Below, piece after piece: positions 34,496-43,107 of a stretch of DNA of 64,000 bases. Each line of letters opens with the position of its first letter. Position 1 is the first letter of the stretch. A model generated the notes under the pieces. The model was not told where the DNA came from. It saw only the letters and a program-made list of their open reading frames with translations, and ran no database searches. Position numbers and translations under genes: made by a program. Location: NCBI RefSeq assembly GCF_008704795.1, contig NZ_CP023690.1:9682501-9746500 (forward strand). The letters run 5' to 3'. The stretch comes from Streptomyces spectabilis. GTDB lineage: Bacteria; Actinomycetota; Actinomycetes; Streptomycetales; Streptomycetaceae.

Positions 34496-35374
34496 ATGTC
34501 TGGCACCACGCCCACGGACCCGATCGCCGAAGCCTTCGAGTCCCACCGCGACCGGCTCAGAGCCGTCGCCCACCGCGTGCTCGGATCGCACGCCGACGCC
34601 GAAGACGTGGTCCAGGAGGCATGGCTGCGCCTGTCCCGCCAGGACGCCGACACCATCAACAACCTCGGCGGCTGGCTGACCACCGTGGTCGGCCGCATCA
34701 GCCTCGACGTGCTGCGCTCGGGCCGGACCCGCCCGGAAGTCTCCTTCGACGACCGGCCGTCCGAAGCCACCGTCACGCTCGACACCGCTCCCGCTCCGGA
34801 CGAACTCGTGTCGCTCGGGGACTCCGTCGGTCTCGCGCTCCTGACGGTCCTCGACTCGCTGCGCCCGGACGAACGGCTGGCGTTCGTCCTGCACGACGTG
34901 TTCGCCGTGCCGTTCGCGGAGATCGGCACCATTCTCGGCAAGTCCGCCGACGCGACCAAGATGCTCGCCAGCCGGGCTCGCAGGAAGGTGCGGTCCGCCC
35001 AGGAGCAGCCGACGGGTGCCGGGCGACAGCAACGCGAGGTGGTCCAGGCCTTCTTGGCCGCGGCCCGCGACGGTGAGTTCGAGCAGTTGCTGCACGTTCT
35101 GCACCCCGAAGTGAAGTTCACCGTCCACACCCCGAACGGCAGGTTCGTCACGCTGGGAGCCACCGAAGTCGCCACCCGCGCCCGCGTGGCCGGCGGTGCG
35201 GCCCGCGGACACGCGGCCACCGTGAACGGCTGCCCCGGCGTCATCGCCTGGAGCGCGGACGGTACCCCCCTCTCCGTCCTGGCCTTCACCGTCACCGACG
35301 GCCGCATCACCGAGATCACCGCCGTGATCGACCCGGCCGTACTCGCCGTCATGGGCCTGCCGGACCCGGTGTGA
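34496..35374 (+). CDS. sigJ: ECF41-type RNA polymerase sigma factor (SigJ family) with SnoaL-like extension
   Basis: This 292-residue sigma factor has region 2 (residues about 14-80: FESHRDRLRAVAHRVLGSHA, DAEDVVQEAWLRL), region 4 (about 115-165: FVLHDVFAVPFAEIGTILGK) and a C-terminal SnoaL/NTF2-like domain (about 180-285) that is known in this group to modulate activity in place of an anti-sigma factor. The family signature is DVVQEAWLR and the NGCPGVIAWSADG segment of the extension. ATG 34496 follows CGGAGG. It is divergent from the AhpD-like gene, the usual ECF41 partner. Confidence 0.92.
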   Translation: MSGTTPTDPIAEAFESHRDRLRAVAHRVLGSHADAEDVVQEAWLRLSRQDADTINNLGGWLTTVVGRISLDVLRSGRTRPEVSFDDRPSEATVTLDTAPAPDELVSLGDSVGLALLTVLDSLRPDERLAFVLHDVFAVPFAEIGTILGKSADATKMLASRARRKVRSAQEQPTGAGRQQREVVQAFLAAARDGEFEQLLHVLHPEVKFTVHTPNGRFVTLGATEVATRARVAGGAARGHAATVNGCPGVIAWSADGTPLSVLAFTVTDGRITEITAVIDPAVLAVMGLPDPV

Positions 35375-35424
35375 CTCCCTGCTGACGGCGGGCCGTTCGT
35401 CCGCGAACCCGGGTTCGTGGAGGG

Positions 35425-35994
35425 TCAGCGGTCGCGCGATCCCCGCAGGAGGCGCTGGACGGCATCGGCGACAAGCTCGTCGGGGCGGTGCTCCGGAGGC
35501 AGGCTGTCACCGGCGACGAACGTGGCGATGCCCTGAAGACAGGCGAGGAGGATCACGCCGAACCGCTCCGGGTCGCTGATCGCCCCGCCACTGTCCGCGA
35601 GGAGGCCGAGCAGGGTCCGGGCGCAGGCGTCCGATGCGGCGCGCAGCTCCGGCGCCGGGTCGCGGTGCTTGCGGGCGTACATCAGTTCAAGGAGCGCCGG
35701 GTGCCCGGTCGCGAACCCGACGTAGGCGAGGGAGGCGCCGCGCAGCCGCTCCTCGAACGTCCCGTCACTGGATACGGCGGCCTCAAGCGCTGCTTCGAGC
35801 CGTCCGAAGCCCTGGGTGGCGAGCGCGTCGAGCAGGGCGAGGCGGTCGGCGAAGTGCCGGCTGGGGGCCGCGTGCGAGACGCCGAGGTCGCGGGCCAAAG
35901 AGCGCAGCGAGAGCGCGTCGGCGCCGTCGGTGGCGACGACTTCCTCGGCGCGGGCCAGCAGCTCGGACCGGAGATTCCCGTGGTGGTACGCCAT
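35425..35994 (-). CDS. TetR/AcrR-family transcriptional regulator
   Basis: This 189-residue repressor has the N-terminal TetR HTH (ADALSLRSLARDLGVSHAAP, then SRHFADRLALLDAL; about residues 25-60) and a C-terminal ligand domain of the TetR_C family (GHPALLELMYARKHRDPAPE). The start MAYHHGNLRSELL is typical of the YerO/WHG-type subgroup. It is divergent from a strong promoter (36023-36051) that drives the SRPBCC-like fragment and NAD(P)-binding protein, which are its likely targets. Confidence 0.9.
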   Translation of the reverse strand: MAYHHGNLRSELLARAEEVVATDGADALSLRSLARDLGVSHAAPSRHFADRLALLDALATQGFGRLEAALEAAVSSDGTFEERLRGASLAYVGFATGHPALLELMYARKHRDPAPELRAASDACARTLLGLLADSGGAISDPERFGVILLACLQGIATFVAGDSLPPEHRPDELVADAVQRLLRGSRDR

Positions 35995-36011
35995 GGCGGC
36001 ACCCTAGCATT

Positions 36012-36051
36012 CGATGTTGTCGTTGACATCATTGTTGTCGGTGGCTACATT
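36012..36051 (+). promoter_or_regulatory. consensus-like promoter TTGACA-N17-TACATT with repeated TTGTCG motifs
   Basis: TTGACA (36023-36028), exactly 17 bp, then TACATT (36046-36051), an almost perfect vegetative promoter reading rightward. GATGT/ACATC and two TTGTCG motifs overlap the -35 and spacer, consistent with a TetR operator. It starts 18 bp from the tetR start codon. Confidence 0.65.
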
Positions 36052-36271
36052 GAGGGCGTGGGGCAAGGCGGAGCTCGTCGAGCGCGTTCGCCTCGAACCC
36101 GTCGACGAGACGAGCTGCCGGATCGTGTACCGGGCGGCGTTCGACCTGACCAGGCCCGGCAAGCTGCTCGCCCGCCCCCTGCGGGGCTTCCTCGACCGGG
36201 CCATCGGACCGACGCTCCAGCGGATGAGTGACGCCGCCGTGGAGCGGCAGAAGGGAACCGTGAACCGATGA
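36050..36271 (+). pseudogene. SRPBCC-like protein fragment (C-terminal part)
   Basis: The frame encodes WGKAELVERVRLEPVDETSC, then RIVYRAAFDL and a final helix (TLQRMSDAAVERQ). This resembles the last strand and long C-terminal helix of an SRPBCC/polyketide-cyclase-like protein; the first two thirds of the fold are missing. High GC3 shows it is or was coding. Its TGA overlaps the ATG of the next gene (ATGA), so a translated remnant could still couple to that gene. The start is uncertain (TTG 36050, or ATG 36014 inside the promoter). It may be a real short protein instead. Confidence 0.45.
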
Positions 36272-36954
36272 GGGTAGTTCTGTTCGGCGCGACCGGCATG
36301 GTCGGCCAAGGGGTCCTGCGGGAGTGCCTGCGCGACGAGCGCGTGAGCGAAGTCCTCGTGCTCGGACGTACGACTCTCGGCGTCGAGCAGCCGAAGCTGC
36401 GGGAGATCGTCGCCCCCGACCTGGCGGAACTGGTGACCCGGCCGGACATGGCGAAGGAGCTGTCCGGATACGACGCCTGCTTCTTCTGCCTCGGCGTCTC
36501 CGCCGTCGGCATGACCGAGGAGGCGTACCGCCGCGTCACCCATGACCTCACCTTGTCGGTCGCACGCGCCCTCTGTGCCCAGAACCCCGGCCTCACGTTC
36601 GTCTACGTGTCCGGGCAGGGCACCGACAGCACCGAACAGGGCCGGACGATGTGGGCCCGGGTCAAGGGGAAGACCGAGAACGACCTGCTCGCCCTCCCGA
36701 TGACCACGTACCTCTTCAGGCCCGGCTACATCCAGCCCCTCCACGGCATCACCTCCAGGACCCGCCTGTACCGGGCCCTCTACGCGGTGCTCGCCCCGCT
36801 CTACCCCCTCCTGAGGCGGCTGCTGCCGCACCAGGTCACCACCACCGAGCAACTCGGGCGCGCGATGATCGCCGTAGCTGCCACCGGGGCACCCGAGCCC
36901 CACCAGGGCCCCCGGGGGATCAACGACCTCGCACGCATCGGCCGGACCGCCTGA
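36268..36954 (+). CDS. NAD(P)-binding Rossmann protein (atypical SDR/epimerase-like)
   Basis: This 228-residue protein has the dinucleotide motif VVLFGATGMVGQGVLRE at residues 3-19, then FCLGVSAVGMTEEAYRRVTH and a FVYVSGQGTDSTEQGR strand. It resembles the NAD(P)H-binding/HTATIP2-like atypical SDRs. The catalytic Tyr-x-x-x-Lys is not obvious, though WARVKGKTEN occupies the equivalent spot with Lys. It overlaps the preceding fragment by 4 bp and is probably under control of the TetR protein. The substrate is unknown. Confidence 0.88.
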   Translation: MRVVLFGATGMVGQGVLRECLRDERVSEVLVLGRTTLGVEQPKLREIVAPDLAELVTRPDMAKELSGYDACFFCLGVSAVGMTEEAYRRVTHDLTLSVARALCAQNPGLTFVYVSGQGTDSTEQGRTMWARVKGKTENDLLALPMTTYLFRPGYIQPLHGITSRTRLYRALYAVLAPLYPLLRRLLPHQVTTTEQLGRAMIAVAATGAPEPHQGPRGINDLARIGRTA

Positions 36955-37049
36955 GCGACCACGACCGCACACCACGGTGGCGGCGGTGAGGAGTGTGACC
37001 TAGCGTCGATGGCATCACTCAGCGTCATGAGCAGGAGGGTCGCTCACGC

Positions 37050-37529
37050 ATGGCTGTCCATCGGGTTGTCACTCTCGCCTTCGGCGATCCCGAGCAGTGC
37101 CGGGTCGCCTACGCCGATGCCCTGCGGCTGCCGGGCCTGCGCCAGGTCGCGGTCCTGGAGCGCGCCGCAGACGGCACGCTGGACGTTCCTCTCGGCGAGA
37201 ACACGGAGGCGGGCGAGGCGACGGTCGGCGCCGGGGCGGTGGGCGGGCTGCTCGGCCTCGCCGCCGGTCCGCTGGGCGCGCTCCTCGGGGCCACGGCGGG
37301 CGCCGCGCTCGGCAGCACCCTCGAGGCGCAGCGCGAGGGCGAGGAGTACGCCGCGATGATCCTGCTCAGCGCGGACGTGGAGGACGGCACGAGCCTGCTC
37401 GTCCTGGACGTCAAGGAGGCGGCCGAGGGACCGGTCGACGAGCTGGCGGACCGCTACGGCACGGTGGCGCGGCGCGAGGACGCGAAGGACTTCGCCGCCC
37501 GGGCCCGTACCGCGTGGAAGAACGCCTGA
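37050..37529 (+). CDS. DUF1269-like glycine-zipper protein
   Basis: This 159-residue protein has a ferredoxin-like alpha/beta start (VHRVVTLAFGDPEQCRVAYA), then a Gly/Ala-rich amphipathic membrane hairpin (AGAVGGLLGLAAGPLGALLG at about residues 63-82). A strand-rich end follows with EYAAMILLSADVEDGTSLLV. This is the order seen in DUF1269/DUF6325-type proteins, whose function is unestablished. ATG 37050 has AGGAGGG upstream. It is alone between an NAD(P)-binding protein and a convergent antiporter gene. Confidence 0.8.
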   Translation: MAVHRVVTLAFGDPEQCRVAYADALRLPGLRQVAVLERAADGTLDVPLGENTEAGEATVGAGAVGGLLGLAAGPLGALLGATAGAALGSTLEAQREGEEYAAMILLSADVEDGTSLLVLDVKEAAEGPVDELADRYGTVARREDAKDFAARARTAWKNA

Positions 37530-37563
37530 CCCCGGCCCTTCCCGGTGCGTCCGCCGACGGGCG

Positions 37564-38760
37564 TCACGTGGCGGACTGCGGGGCGCGCGCGAACCAGCGG
37601 GCGACGGGTTCTTGGGTGATGCCGTGCAGCGCGACGCTCAGCAGGACCGTCGTACACATCACCTGGACGATGAAGTCGCTTTCGTCCGGCGGGAGTTGGA
37701 TGTAGGCGAGCAGGGCGAACACGATGGACGTGACGCCGCGCGAGCCGAGCCAGGCGACCGCCCAGCGTTCGGTGCGGGGCAGGTCGGTGCCCGTCAGCGA
37801 GGCCATCACGGGCGCCAGGCGGGCCACGGTCAGGGCGAGCAGCCCGTACAGGACGACGCGCGCGGAGACGCCGTCGGCGAACGCGTCGGTGGCCACCTTG
37901 CCCAGGGTGAACCACACGGCCAGCGCCATCAGCTCCGAGACCTCGTGGACGAGGCCGAGGTTGTCCCCGGCGATCGCGTGGGCGGTGGTCGCGTACCAGA
38001 GGCCGGTGACGAAGGCCGCGACGAAGCCGTTGCCGCCCGCGGTGGTGGCGACGGCGTAGGCGAGGAACGGCAGGACGAGGCTCGCCGTGCGCAGCGCGGC
38101 GGGACGGGCCCAGCCGTCGTCCCGCGCCCGCCGCACGAGCCAGGCGGCCCCCGCTCCCAGCAGACTGCCGATGACGACGGCGAGCAGTGCGCCCTTGACG
38201 ACGCTCCAGAGCAGCTCCGCGAACGTACTGCCGTGCGCGGTGGCCAGGTTCGCCACGCAGAACAGGAAGAGGGGCGAGATGAGGCCGTCGTTGAAGCCGC
38301 CCTCGATGTTCAGCGCGGCCCGCACCCGCAGCGGAACCCGCGCGTCGCGCAGGAACCCGGCGATCGGCGCGAGGTCGACGGGCATGACGACGAGCGCGGC
38401 CACCGCCAGGAGCCACCAGCTGGTGCCGGGGAAGACCAGGGCGCCGAGGACGGTGGCCAGGGCCACGGACGCGGGCAGAGCGATGCCGAGCAGACGGCCC
38501 TCGCCGACCGACCTGCCCAGGCGTTCGTAGTCACGGGCCTCAGTGGCGTCCATGAACAGCATCACGGCCAGCACGATCTCGACGGCCACCTCGAAGCTGT
38601 GCGCGTCCAGGTCGAACGGCACGGCCGGATGCGGGCCGCGGGTGAGGACGATGCCCGCCACGACGAAGGCGATCGGCGCGGTGATGCTCCACCGGGCAAG
38701 CCGGCGCGAGACGAGGGACCAGAGGAACAGCAGCGACAGCACAACGATGAAAGCCGGCAC
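37564..38760 (-). CDS. cation:proton antiporter (CPA1-type Na+/H+ exchanger)
   Basis: This 398-residue transporter has about twelve membrane segments and no long C-terminal regulatory tail. Family features include APIAFVVAGIVLTRGPHP near the N-terminus, VVMPVDLAPIAGFLRDARVP (equivalent to the conserved TDP loop), ALNIEGGFNDGLISPLFLF (the ExxxND membrane motif, residues about 151-169), and WLGSRGVTSIVFALL. It exchanges Na+ or K+ for protons for pH and salt balance. The start is GTG 38760, with a weak ribosome site. It lies 111 bp downstream of the CHAT gene on the same strand. Confidence 0.9.
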   Translation of the reverse strand: MPAFIVVLSLLFLWSLVSRRLARWSITAPIAFVVAGIVLTRGPHPAVPFDLDAHSFEVAVEIVLAVMLFMDATEARDYERLGRSVGEGRLLGIALPASVALATVLGALVFPGTSWWLLAVAALVVMPVDLAPIAGFLRDARVPLRVRAALNIEGGFNDGLISPLFLFCVANLATAHGSTFAELLWSVVKGALLAVVIGSLLGAGAAWLVRRARDDGWARPAALRTASLVLPFLAYAVATTAGGNGFVAAFVTGLWYATTAHAIAGDNLGLVHEVSELMALAVWFTLGKVATDAFADGVSARVVLYGLLALTVARLAPVMASLTGTDLPRTERWAVAWLGSRGVTSIVFALLAYIQLPPDESDFIVQVMCTTVLLSVALHGITQEPVARWFARAPQSAT

Positions 38761-38871
38761 GACAACCCGCAGCAGAGGACGTGGGGGAACTCCCGTGAAC
38801 AGGGATGACCAGTCTCGGGGCCGCCGCTCCGGGAGGAGGGATTGACACGCCCTGAATGCCGCCGCCTGTGG

Positions 38872-41800
38872 TCAGGGGCCGAAGCAGACGTACCCGGCCC
38901 AGTCGGCGGGGTCGTCCGCGCTCAGGCGGCTCGCCTCTTCCGCGAGGTCAGGGCCCCAGCCGTCGGGCAGTCGGCGGTACGGGTCCAGGAGCCACAGCTG
39001 GGCCCGCCGCAGTGCCGCGGCGGGGGTGGTGTCCTGGGTGAGCAAGCAGTGGTGCACGAGGTGGAGGAACACCGACTTCGCCCGGTCGCGTACGGGCCAC
39101 AGGGGTGCGACCACCGCGCCCGCACCCGCCCCGAGCAGGGCGCGGGCCAAACGCAGCGACGCCTCGGCGCCGGAGGTCAGGCCGTCGCCGTGGCAGTCGG
39201 TGACCAGCACCGCGGTGGGGGCGCGGCCGCTGTGGCGGATGGCTTCGGCGACGGATGCCAGAGCCAACGGGCCCTCGGGCAGAGTCAGTTCGGACCGGCC
39301 GAAGTCGTCCGTGTGGTAGCTGGCCGGACCGGCGAGCAGCAGGACGCCGCCGTCGGCCGCGGGGGCGGTGCGCAACTGGGACAGCGCGTCCTTGGGGTCG
39401 CGCGCGGCCGTCACCGGAGCGGGAGCGGACGGTGGTCCGCCGTCGGGCGCGCGGGGGGCGGCCGCCGCGTCGCACAGCGCCCGGGCGGAGACGGCGTAGG
39501 AGAACTCCGCGGCCTCAAGGGCGTATCCGCCGCCACGGCGACGGAGGCGCGTGGTCCGCTTCCGTGCGGCGTGCCAGGGGACGCCGCTGAGGGCGCCCAA
39601 CGGCACCAGGACGAGGCGGGAGCACCCGGGCAGGAGCGCTGTGAGGACCGGGGTGATGGCGGCGCGCGCCGCCCAGCTCAGCAGCTCGGCGCCGGGCGAG
39701 GCGCCGCGCGCGTACTCCGCGAAGGGCTGGGCGTCCTCGGTCAGGCCGGGCAGCGGGACGGCGCGCACCTGGCCCGCCGCGGTGACCGCGAGCGCCGTGC
39801 CGACGTGGGAGTGCGTCGCCGGGGCCAGATACACCAGCGCGTGCTTGCCGGACGCGCACAGGGCCCGACCGATCTCGTCGGCGGCCGGCGGCGGGCCCGT
39901 GGGCTCGCCGCGCAGGGACAGAACGCGCCAGAGATCGAGCAGGTAGAGGGCCTCGGTGAGCTCGCCGTCGTCGCAGCACCAGGCGGCGACCTCGCGGGCC
40001 GCGGTGACGGCCCGTGCCACGACGGCGTTGTGGCCGGGGGAGCGGTGGCCGGGGCGGTCGCGTCCGAGGACGGGCGGCGTCGCCAGAGCGTGCACGGCTG
40101 CGAGCCCGGCGCGCAGGCTCGCCGCCCGGTCGTCGAGGTGCCGTGCGTCGCGCGTGCGGTAGGCGCGGGCCAGGGCGATCATGACGCTGCCCCAACCCTT
40201 CCGGCCGGGTCCCCCGGAGCGGGCGGCGGCCGCTCGCCTGAGGAGGCGGATCCCGCTGTCGAGCCCGGCGTCGCGCTCGGCCCTGTCGTACCGCGCCGTG
40301 GCGGCGGCGCATTCGGCGCTGCCCAGGTAGTAGGCGTAGCGCAGAAAGGCGTCGTCGCTGCTGTCCAGGGATTCGTACGCCTCGCGCAGGAGCGCCAGTG
40401 CTTCGGTGAACCGGCCCTCGTCGCTGCCCACCAGCAGGTGGATGGCGGTCTCACCGAGCAGTTGGGTGCGCCAGGCGCCGGAGAGCCGGGCGGCGCCCTG
40501 GCGGATCTGGGCCGGGGTTGGCGGCGCGACGAGGTGCCCGGTGGGCTCCTCGCCGAGGCGGTGGGCGAGGGAGTCGCGGAGGATTCCGGTGTGCGCCAGG
40601 AGCAACCACATCTCCAGGCGCGCGGGGTGGTCGGCGCCGAACGCGGCGTGGATGCCGGTCGCGGTGGCGAGGTGGTGGTCCGCGGTGGCCAGGTCGCCTC
40701 CGCTCAGACACGACTGGGCCTGGAGCGCGGCGATCTGAGCGGCGCTCAGGCGGGCATGACCGGACTCCTCGCGTCCCGTGTTCCAGGAGAACGAGTCAAG
40801 GACGACTGCACTCGCCGTCAGGCCCGGTTCGGTCGTCAACTCCCGGGCCAGTTCCGCCAGGTCCACCGCGCGCGTGCCCTCGTACGCGTCGTCGGGGCGG
40901 GTGCCGCGCCTCGCCCGGAACAGGTCGCGACGCAGCTGGACCTGGAGGCCGATCGAGGCGGCACGCTCCTCCTGACACGCGGCGGGCCACGCCTGCGCGG
41001 CCAGATCCATGAGGGTGATCGCGTGCTTGAGCGTCGCGCGGTCGGAGCGGGCCTTCCCCCGGTGGTGAGCAAGACGCCCGAGAGTGTCGAGGACATGCGG
41101 CGACAGCCGCTCCAGGGCATCGGGCGCGGACACCAGAACGGCGAACGCCGGATCGGCCGGGGCGGCGTGGGCCTCGTCGTGCGTCTCGCGCCAGATCAGG
41201 CCGTGGGCGTACGCGGCGGCGGCGAGCGCTCCCCAGGCGCCCTCCGCCGCGCTGTCGCTGTCCACGGGGCCCTCCGTCGCACTGTCGCCGTCCGAGGGCG
41301 TGGCCCGGCCGGTGGTGGCGGGGATTTGCGTCTCGCCTCGCAGTCGGTGGCGCTCCAGATGGAGGCGGCCGAGCGTTTCGATGAAGGCGGCCGACTCCGC
41401 GGTGCGAGGCGGCACATGGGCCAAGGCCGCCTCGTGGTGGCGCAGGGTCAGGTCGAGCAAATCCTGCGGCCGAAGCTCCGGCCGCAGGCCCGGGTGGTCG
41501 CGGCAGTACTCGTACCGTCGTCTGGAGCACTCGGCGAGGAGCCGGAAGCCGAGCTCGCGCAGGCCGTCGCCGCTGGCGTCGCCCGGGGGCAGGGAGGCCA
41601 TGCCGGTGGTGAGCAACTCCAGCGCCTCGTCCAGGAGTCCGGCGCCGCCGCTGATCTCGTGCCGCAGGACCTTGGCGTGTCCGTACAGAAGGCGCCACCG
41701 GTGCCAGTGGGCCGTGTCCCCGGGAGTGCGGAAGGCGACCTCGAAGGCTTCGGCGGCCGCGATGAGATCGTGGGGCTCCCCGCCACGGACGAAGTCCTGA

Positions 41801-43107
41801 AGGCTCAGCTCGCCGAGGCGCCCCCACAGGACGGGGGCCCGGGGGGTGCGGGACGGAAGGGGGATGAGGGCGTCGCGCACCTGGTCCCGGGTCAGGGCGA
41901 GTTCGGCTTCGGTGGGGTCGCCCGCCGGTGGGGTGGCGCCGTGGCTGCCCGGCTCCTCGACGGTGGCTCCTGCATCGCTCGCGGCACCGGTGGGCCGGGC
42001 GCTTCCGACGACCCCGGGATGTCCGGCGTCCACCGCGCCGCGCGAGCCCTCGGTGTTCGCGCCGGTGTCCCGCAGGAGCGCCCCGGCCCGCTCGCCCGCG
42101 GCCGCCATCAGCTCCCTGGCGTCGTCGACGCGCCGCGGGGACCCGGAGCCGGTCGCGGCCTCGTACTCGGCTGCCGCGAGGGCGAGCGTCGCGGAGACCG
42201 CTTGCGGATGCTCGGGGCCCATGAGGGCCGATGCCTTCTGGGCCGCGATGGCGAGCACGTCGGCCGCCCGCTCCGAGCGCTCAGCGTCGCCCGCCGCGCG
42301 CGCTGACGCGGACTCGGCGGAGGCGAGGGTGACGAGCGCGGACAGGGAAGCGGGGTGGTCGCTGCCGCGTGCGGCCACCACGTCCCGCACCGCGCCTTCG
42401 AGGGCGGGCAGCAGCGAGTCGGCCCTGTGATGGTCGCCCTCGGCGCGCGCCGCCGCCGTGCTCACGGCCAGCGCCAGCAGCCGTACGTCGCGGCGGGACG
42501 CGGGGTCGGCCCCCGCGCCGAGCGCGTCGAGTGCCTGACCCGCCTGCCGCCGTGCCGCGGCGAGGTCACCGCGCCGCAAGGCGATACCGGAGGCGTTGGC
42601 GAGGGTGTGCGCGGCGAGCGTGGTGGTCCCGGGGGCGACGTCCGAAGGGGGCGCGTCCGAAGCGCGTGAGTCTGGAGGGGGTGCATCCGGAGAGGGTGCG
42701 TCCGAAGGGGGTGCATCCGGGGGCGTTACGTCCTCCAGGAGGCGGGCCGCCGCCGTGAGCTGCCCGCGTCCGGCGAGGAGCGCGGCCAGCTGGTTGCGGG
42801 CCACGGCTTCCGGGCTGACCTGCACCGTGCCCTGGAGAATCCCCGATGCCAGGTCGTCGAGGAGCGCCTGGGCGTCGCCGTGCCGGCCGAGCGCGTCCAG
42901 GAGCGCGGTCAGCGCCGCCAAGTCCTGTGCGGCGGTGGCCGGGCCGAGGGCGGAGGGGGAGCGGCGCAGCCGGGACAGGCCGTCGAAGAGCCGGGTCTGG
43001 GCTCCGCGGTCGCCGCGCACGGCGGCTCGTGCCTGGTCCAGCACGTGCCGCAACAGGTTCCTCGCGGGCCGCGGCCGCCGCCGAAGGGTCCGCCTTCCGT
43101 CCGTCAT
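38872..43107 (-). CDS. CHAT-domain protease-like protein with long helical repeat region
   Basis: This 1411-residue protein combines a long TPR-like helical N-terminal and middle region (about residues 1-1080) with a C-terminal CHAT domain (about 1090-1411). CHAT is a caspase/separase-clan peptidase fold. The probable catalytic pair is His1265 (ASYHTDDFG) and Cys1305 (VLVTDCHGDGLTSGAE), followed by the family-typical GAGAVVAPLWPVRDRAKSVF and VHHCLLTQDTTPAAALRRAQ. A Pro/Asp/Ser pentapeptide-repeat linker sits near residue 140. The ATG overlaps the stop of the protease gene (4 bp), so the two are translationally coupled. It is the likely effector of a conflict system; activity is unproven. Confidence 0.9.
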   Translation of the reverse strand: MTDGRRTLRRRPRPARNLLRHVLDQARAAVRGDRGAQTRLFDGLSRLRRSPSALGPATAAQDLAALTALLDALGRHGDAQALLDDLASGILQGTVQVSPEAVARNQLAALLAGRGQLTAAARLLEDVTPPDAPPSDAPSPDAPPPDSRASDAPPSDVAPGTTTLAAHTLANASGIALRRGDLAAARRQAGQALDALGAGADPASRRDVRLLALAVSTAAARAEGDHHRADSLLPALEGAVRDVVAARGSDHPASLSALVTLASAESASARAAGDAERSERAADVLAIAAQKASALMGPEHPQAVSATLALAAAEYEAATGSGSPRRVDDARELMAAAGERAGALLRDTGANTEGSRGAVDAGHPGVVGSARPTGAASDAGATVEEPGSHGATPPAGDPTEAELALTRDQVRDALIPLPSRTPRAPVLWGRLGELSLQDFVRGGEPHDLIAAAEAFEVAFRTPGDTAHWHRWRLLYGHAKVLRHEISGGAGLLDEALELLTTGMASLPPGDASGDGLRELGFRLLAECSRRRYEYCRDHPGLRPELRPQDLLDLTLRHHEAALAHVPPRTAESAAFIETLGRLHLERHRLRGETQIPATTGRATPSDGDSATEGPVDSDSAAEGAWGALAAAAYAHGLIWRETHDEAHAAPADPAFAVLVSAPDALERLSPHVLDTLGRLAHHRGKARSDRATLKHAITLMDLAAQAWPAACQEERAASIGLQVQLRRDLFRARRGTRPDDAYEGTRAVDLAELARELTTEPGLTASAVVLDSFSWNTGREESGHARLSAAQIAALQAQSCLSGGDLATADHHLATATGIHAAFGADHPARLEMWLLLAHTGILRDSLAHRLGEEPTGHLVAPPTPAQIRQGAARLSGAWRTQLLGETAIHLLVGSDEGRFTEALALLREAYESLDSSDDAFLRYAYYLGSAECAAATARYDRAERDAGLDSGIRLLRRAAAARSGGPGRKGWGSVMIALARAYRTRDARHLDDRAASLRAGLAAVHALATPPVLGRDRPGHRSPGHNAVVARAVTAAREVAAWCCDDGELTEALYLLDLWRVLSLRGEPTGPPPAADEIGRALCASGKHALVYLAPATHSHVGTALAVTAAGQVRAVPLPGLTEDAQPFAEYARGASPGAELLSWAARAAITPVLTALLPGCSRLVLVPLGALSGVPWHAARKRTTRLRRRGGGYALEAAEFSYAVSARALCDAAAAPRAPDGGPPSAPAPVTAARDPKDALSQLRTAPAADGGVLLLAGPASYHTDDFGRSELTLPEGPLALASVAEAIRHSGRAPTAVLVTDCHGDGLTSGAEASLRLARALLGAGAGAVVAPLWPVRDRAKSVFLHLVHHCLLTQDTTPAAALRRAQLWLLDPYRRLPDGWGPDLAEEASRLSADDPADWAGYVCFGP
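42632..42732 (-). repeat. 15-bp tandem repeat coding for a Pro-Asp-Ala-rich pentapeptide linker
   Basis: About six imperfect copies of a 15-bp unit encode pentapeptides such as PPSDA, PSPDA, PPPDS, RASDA and PPSDV. It forms a flexible linker between helical parts of the CHAT protein, and copy number is likely variable between strains. Confidence 0.7.

Noticed and set aside
36058..36231. Leaderless GTG gene right at the predicted +1 of the TTGACA promoter
   Set aside because: The GTG is in a different frame from the codon-biased one and yields an Arg/Pro-rich shadow peptide.
38842..42306. Plus-strand frame of about 1150 codons opposite the CHAT gene
   Set aside because: Shadow of the CHAT protein, which has real motifs and correct codon bias.
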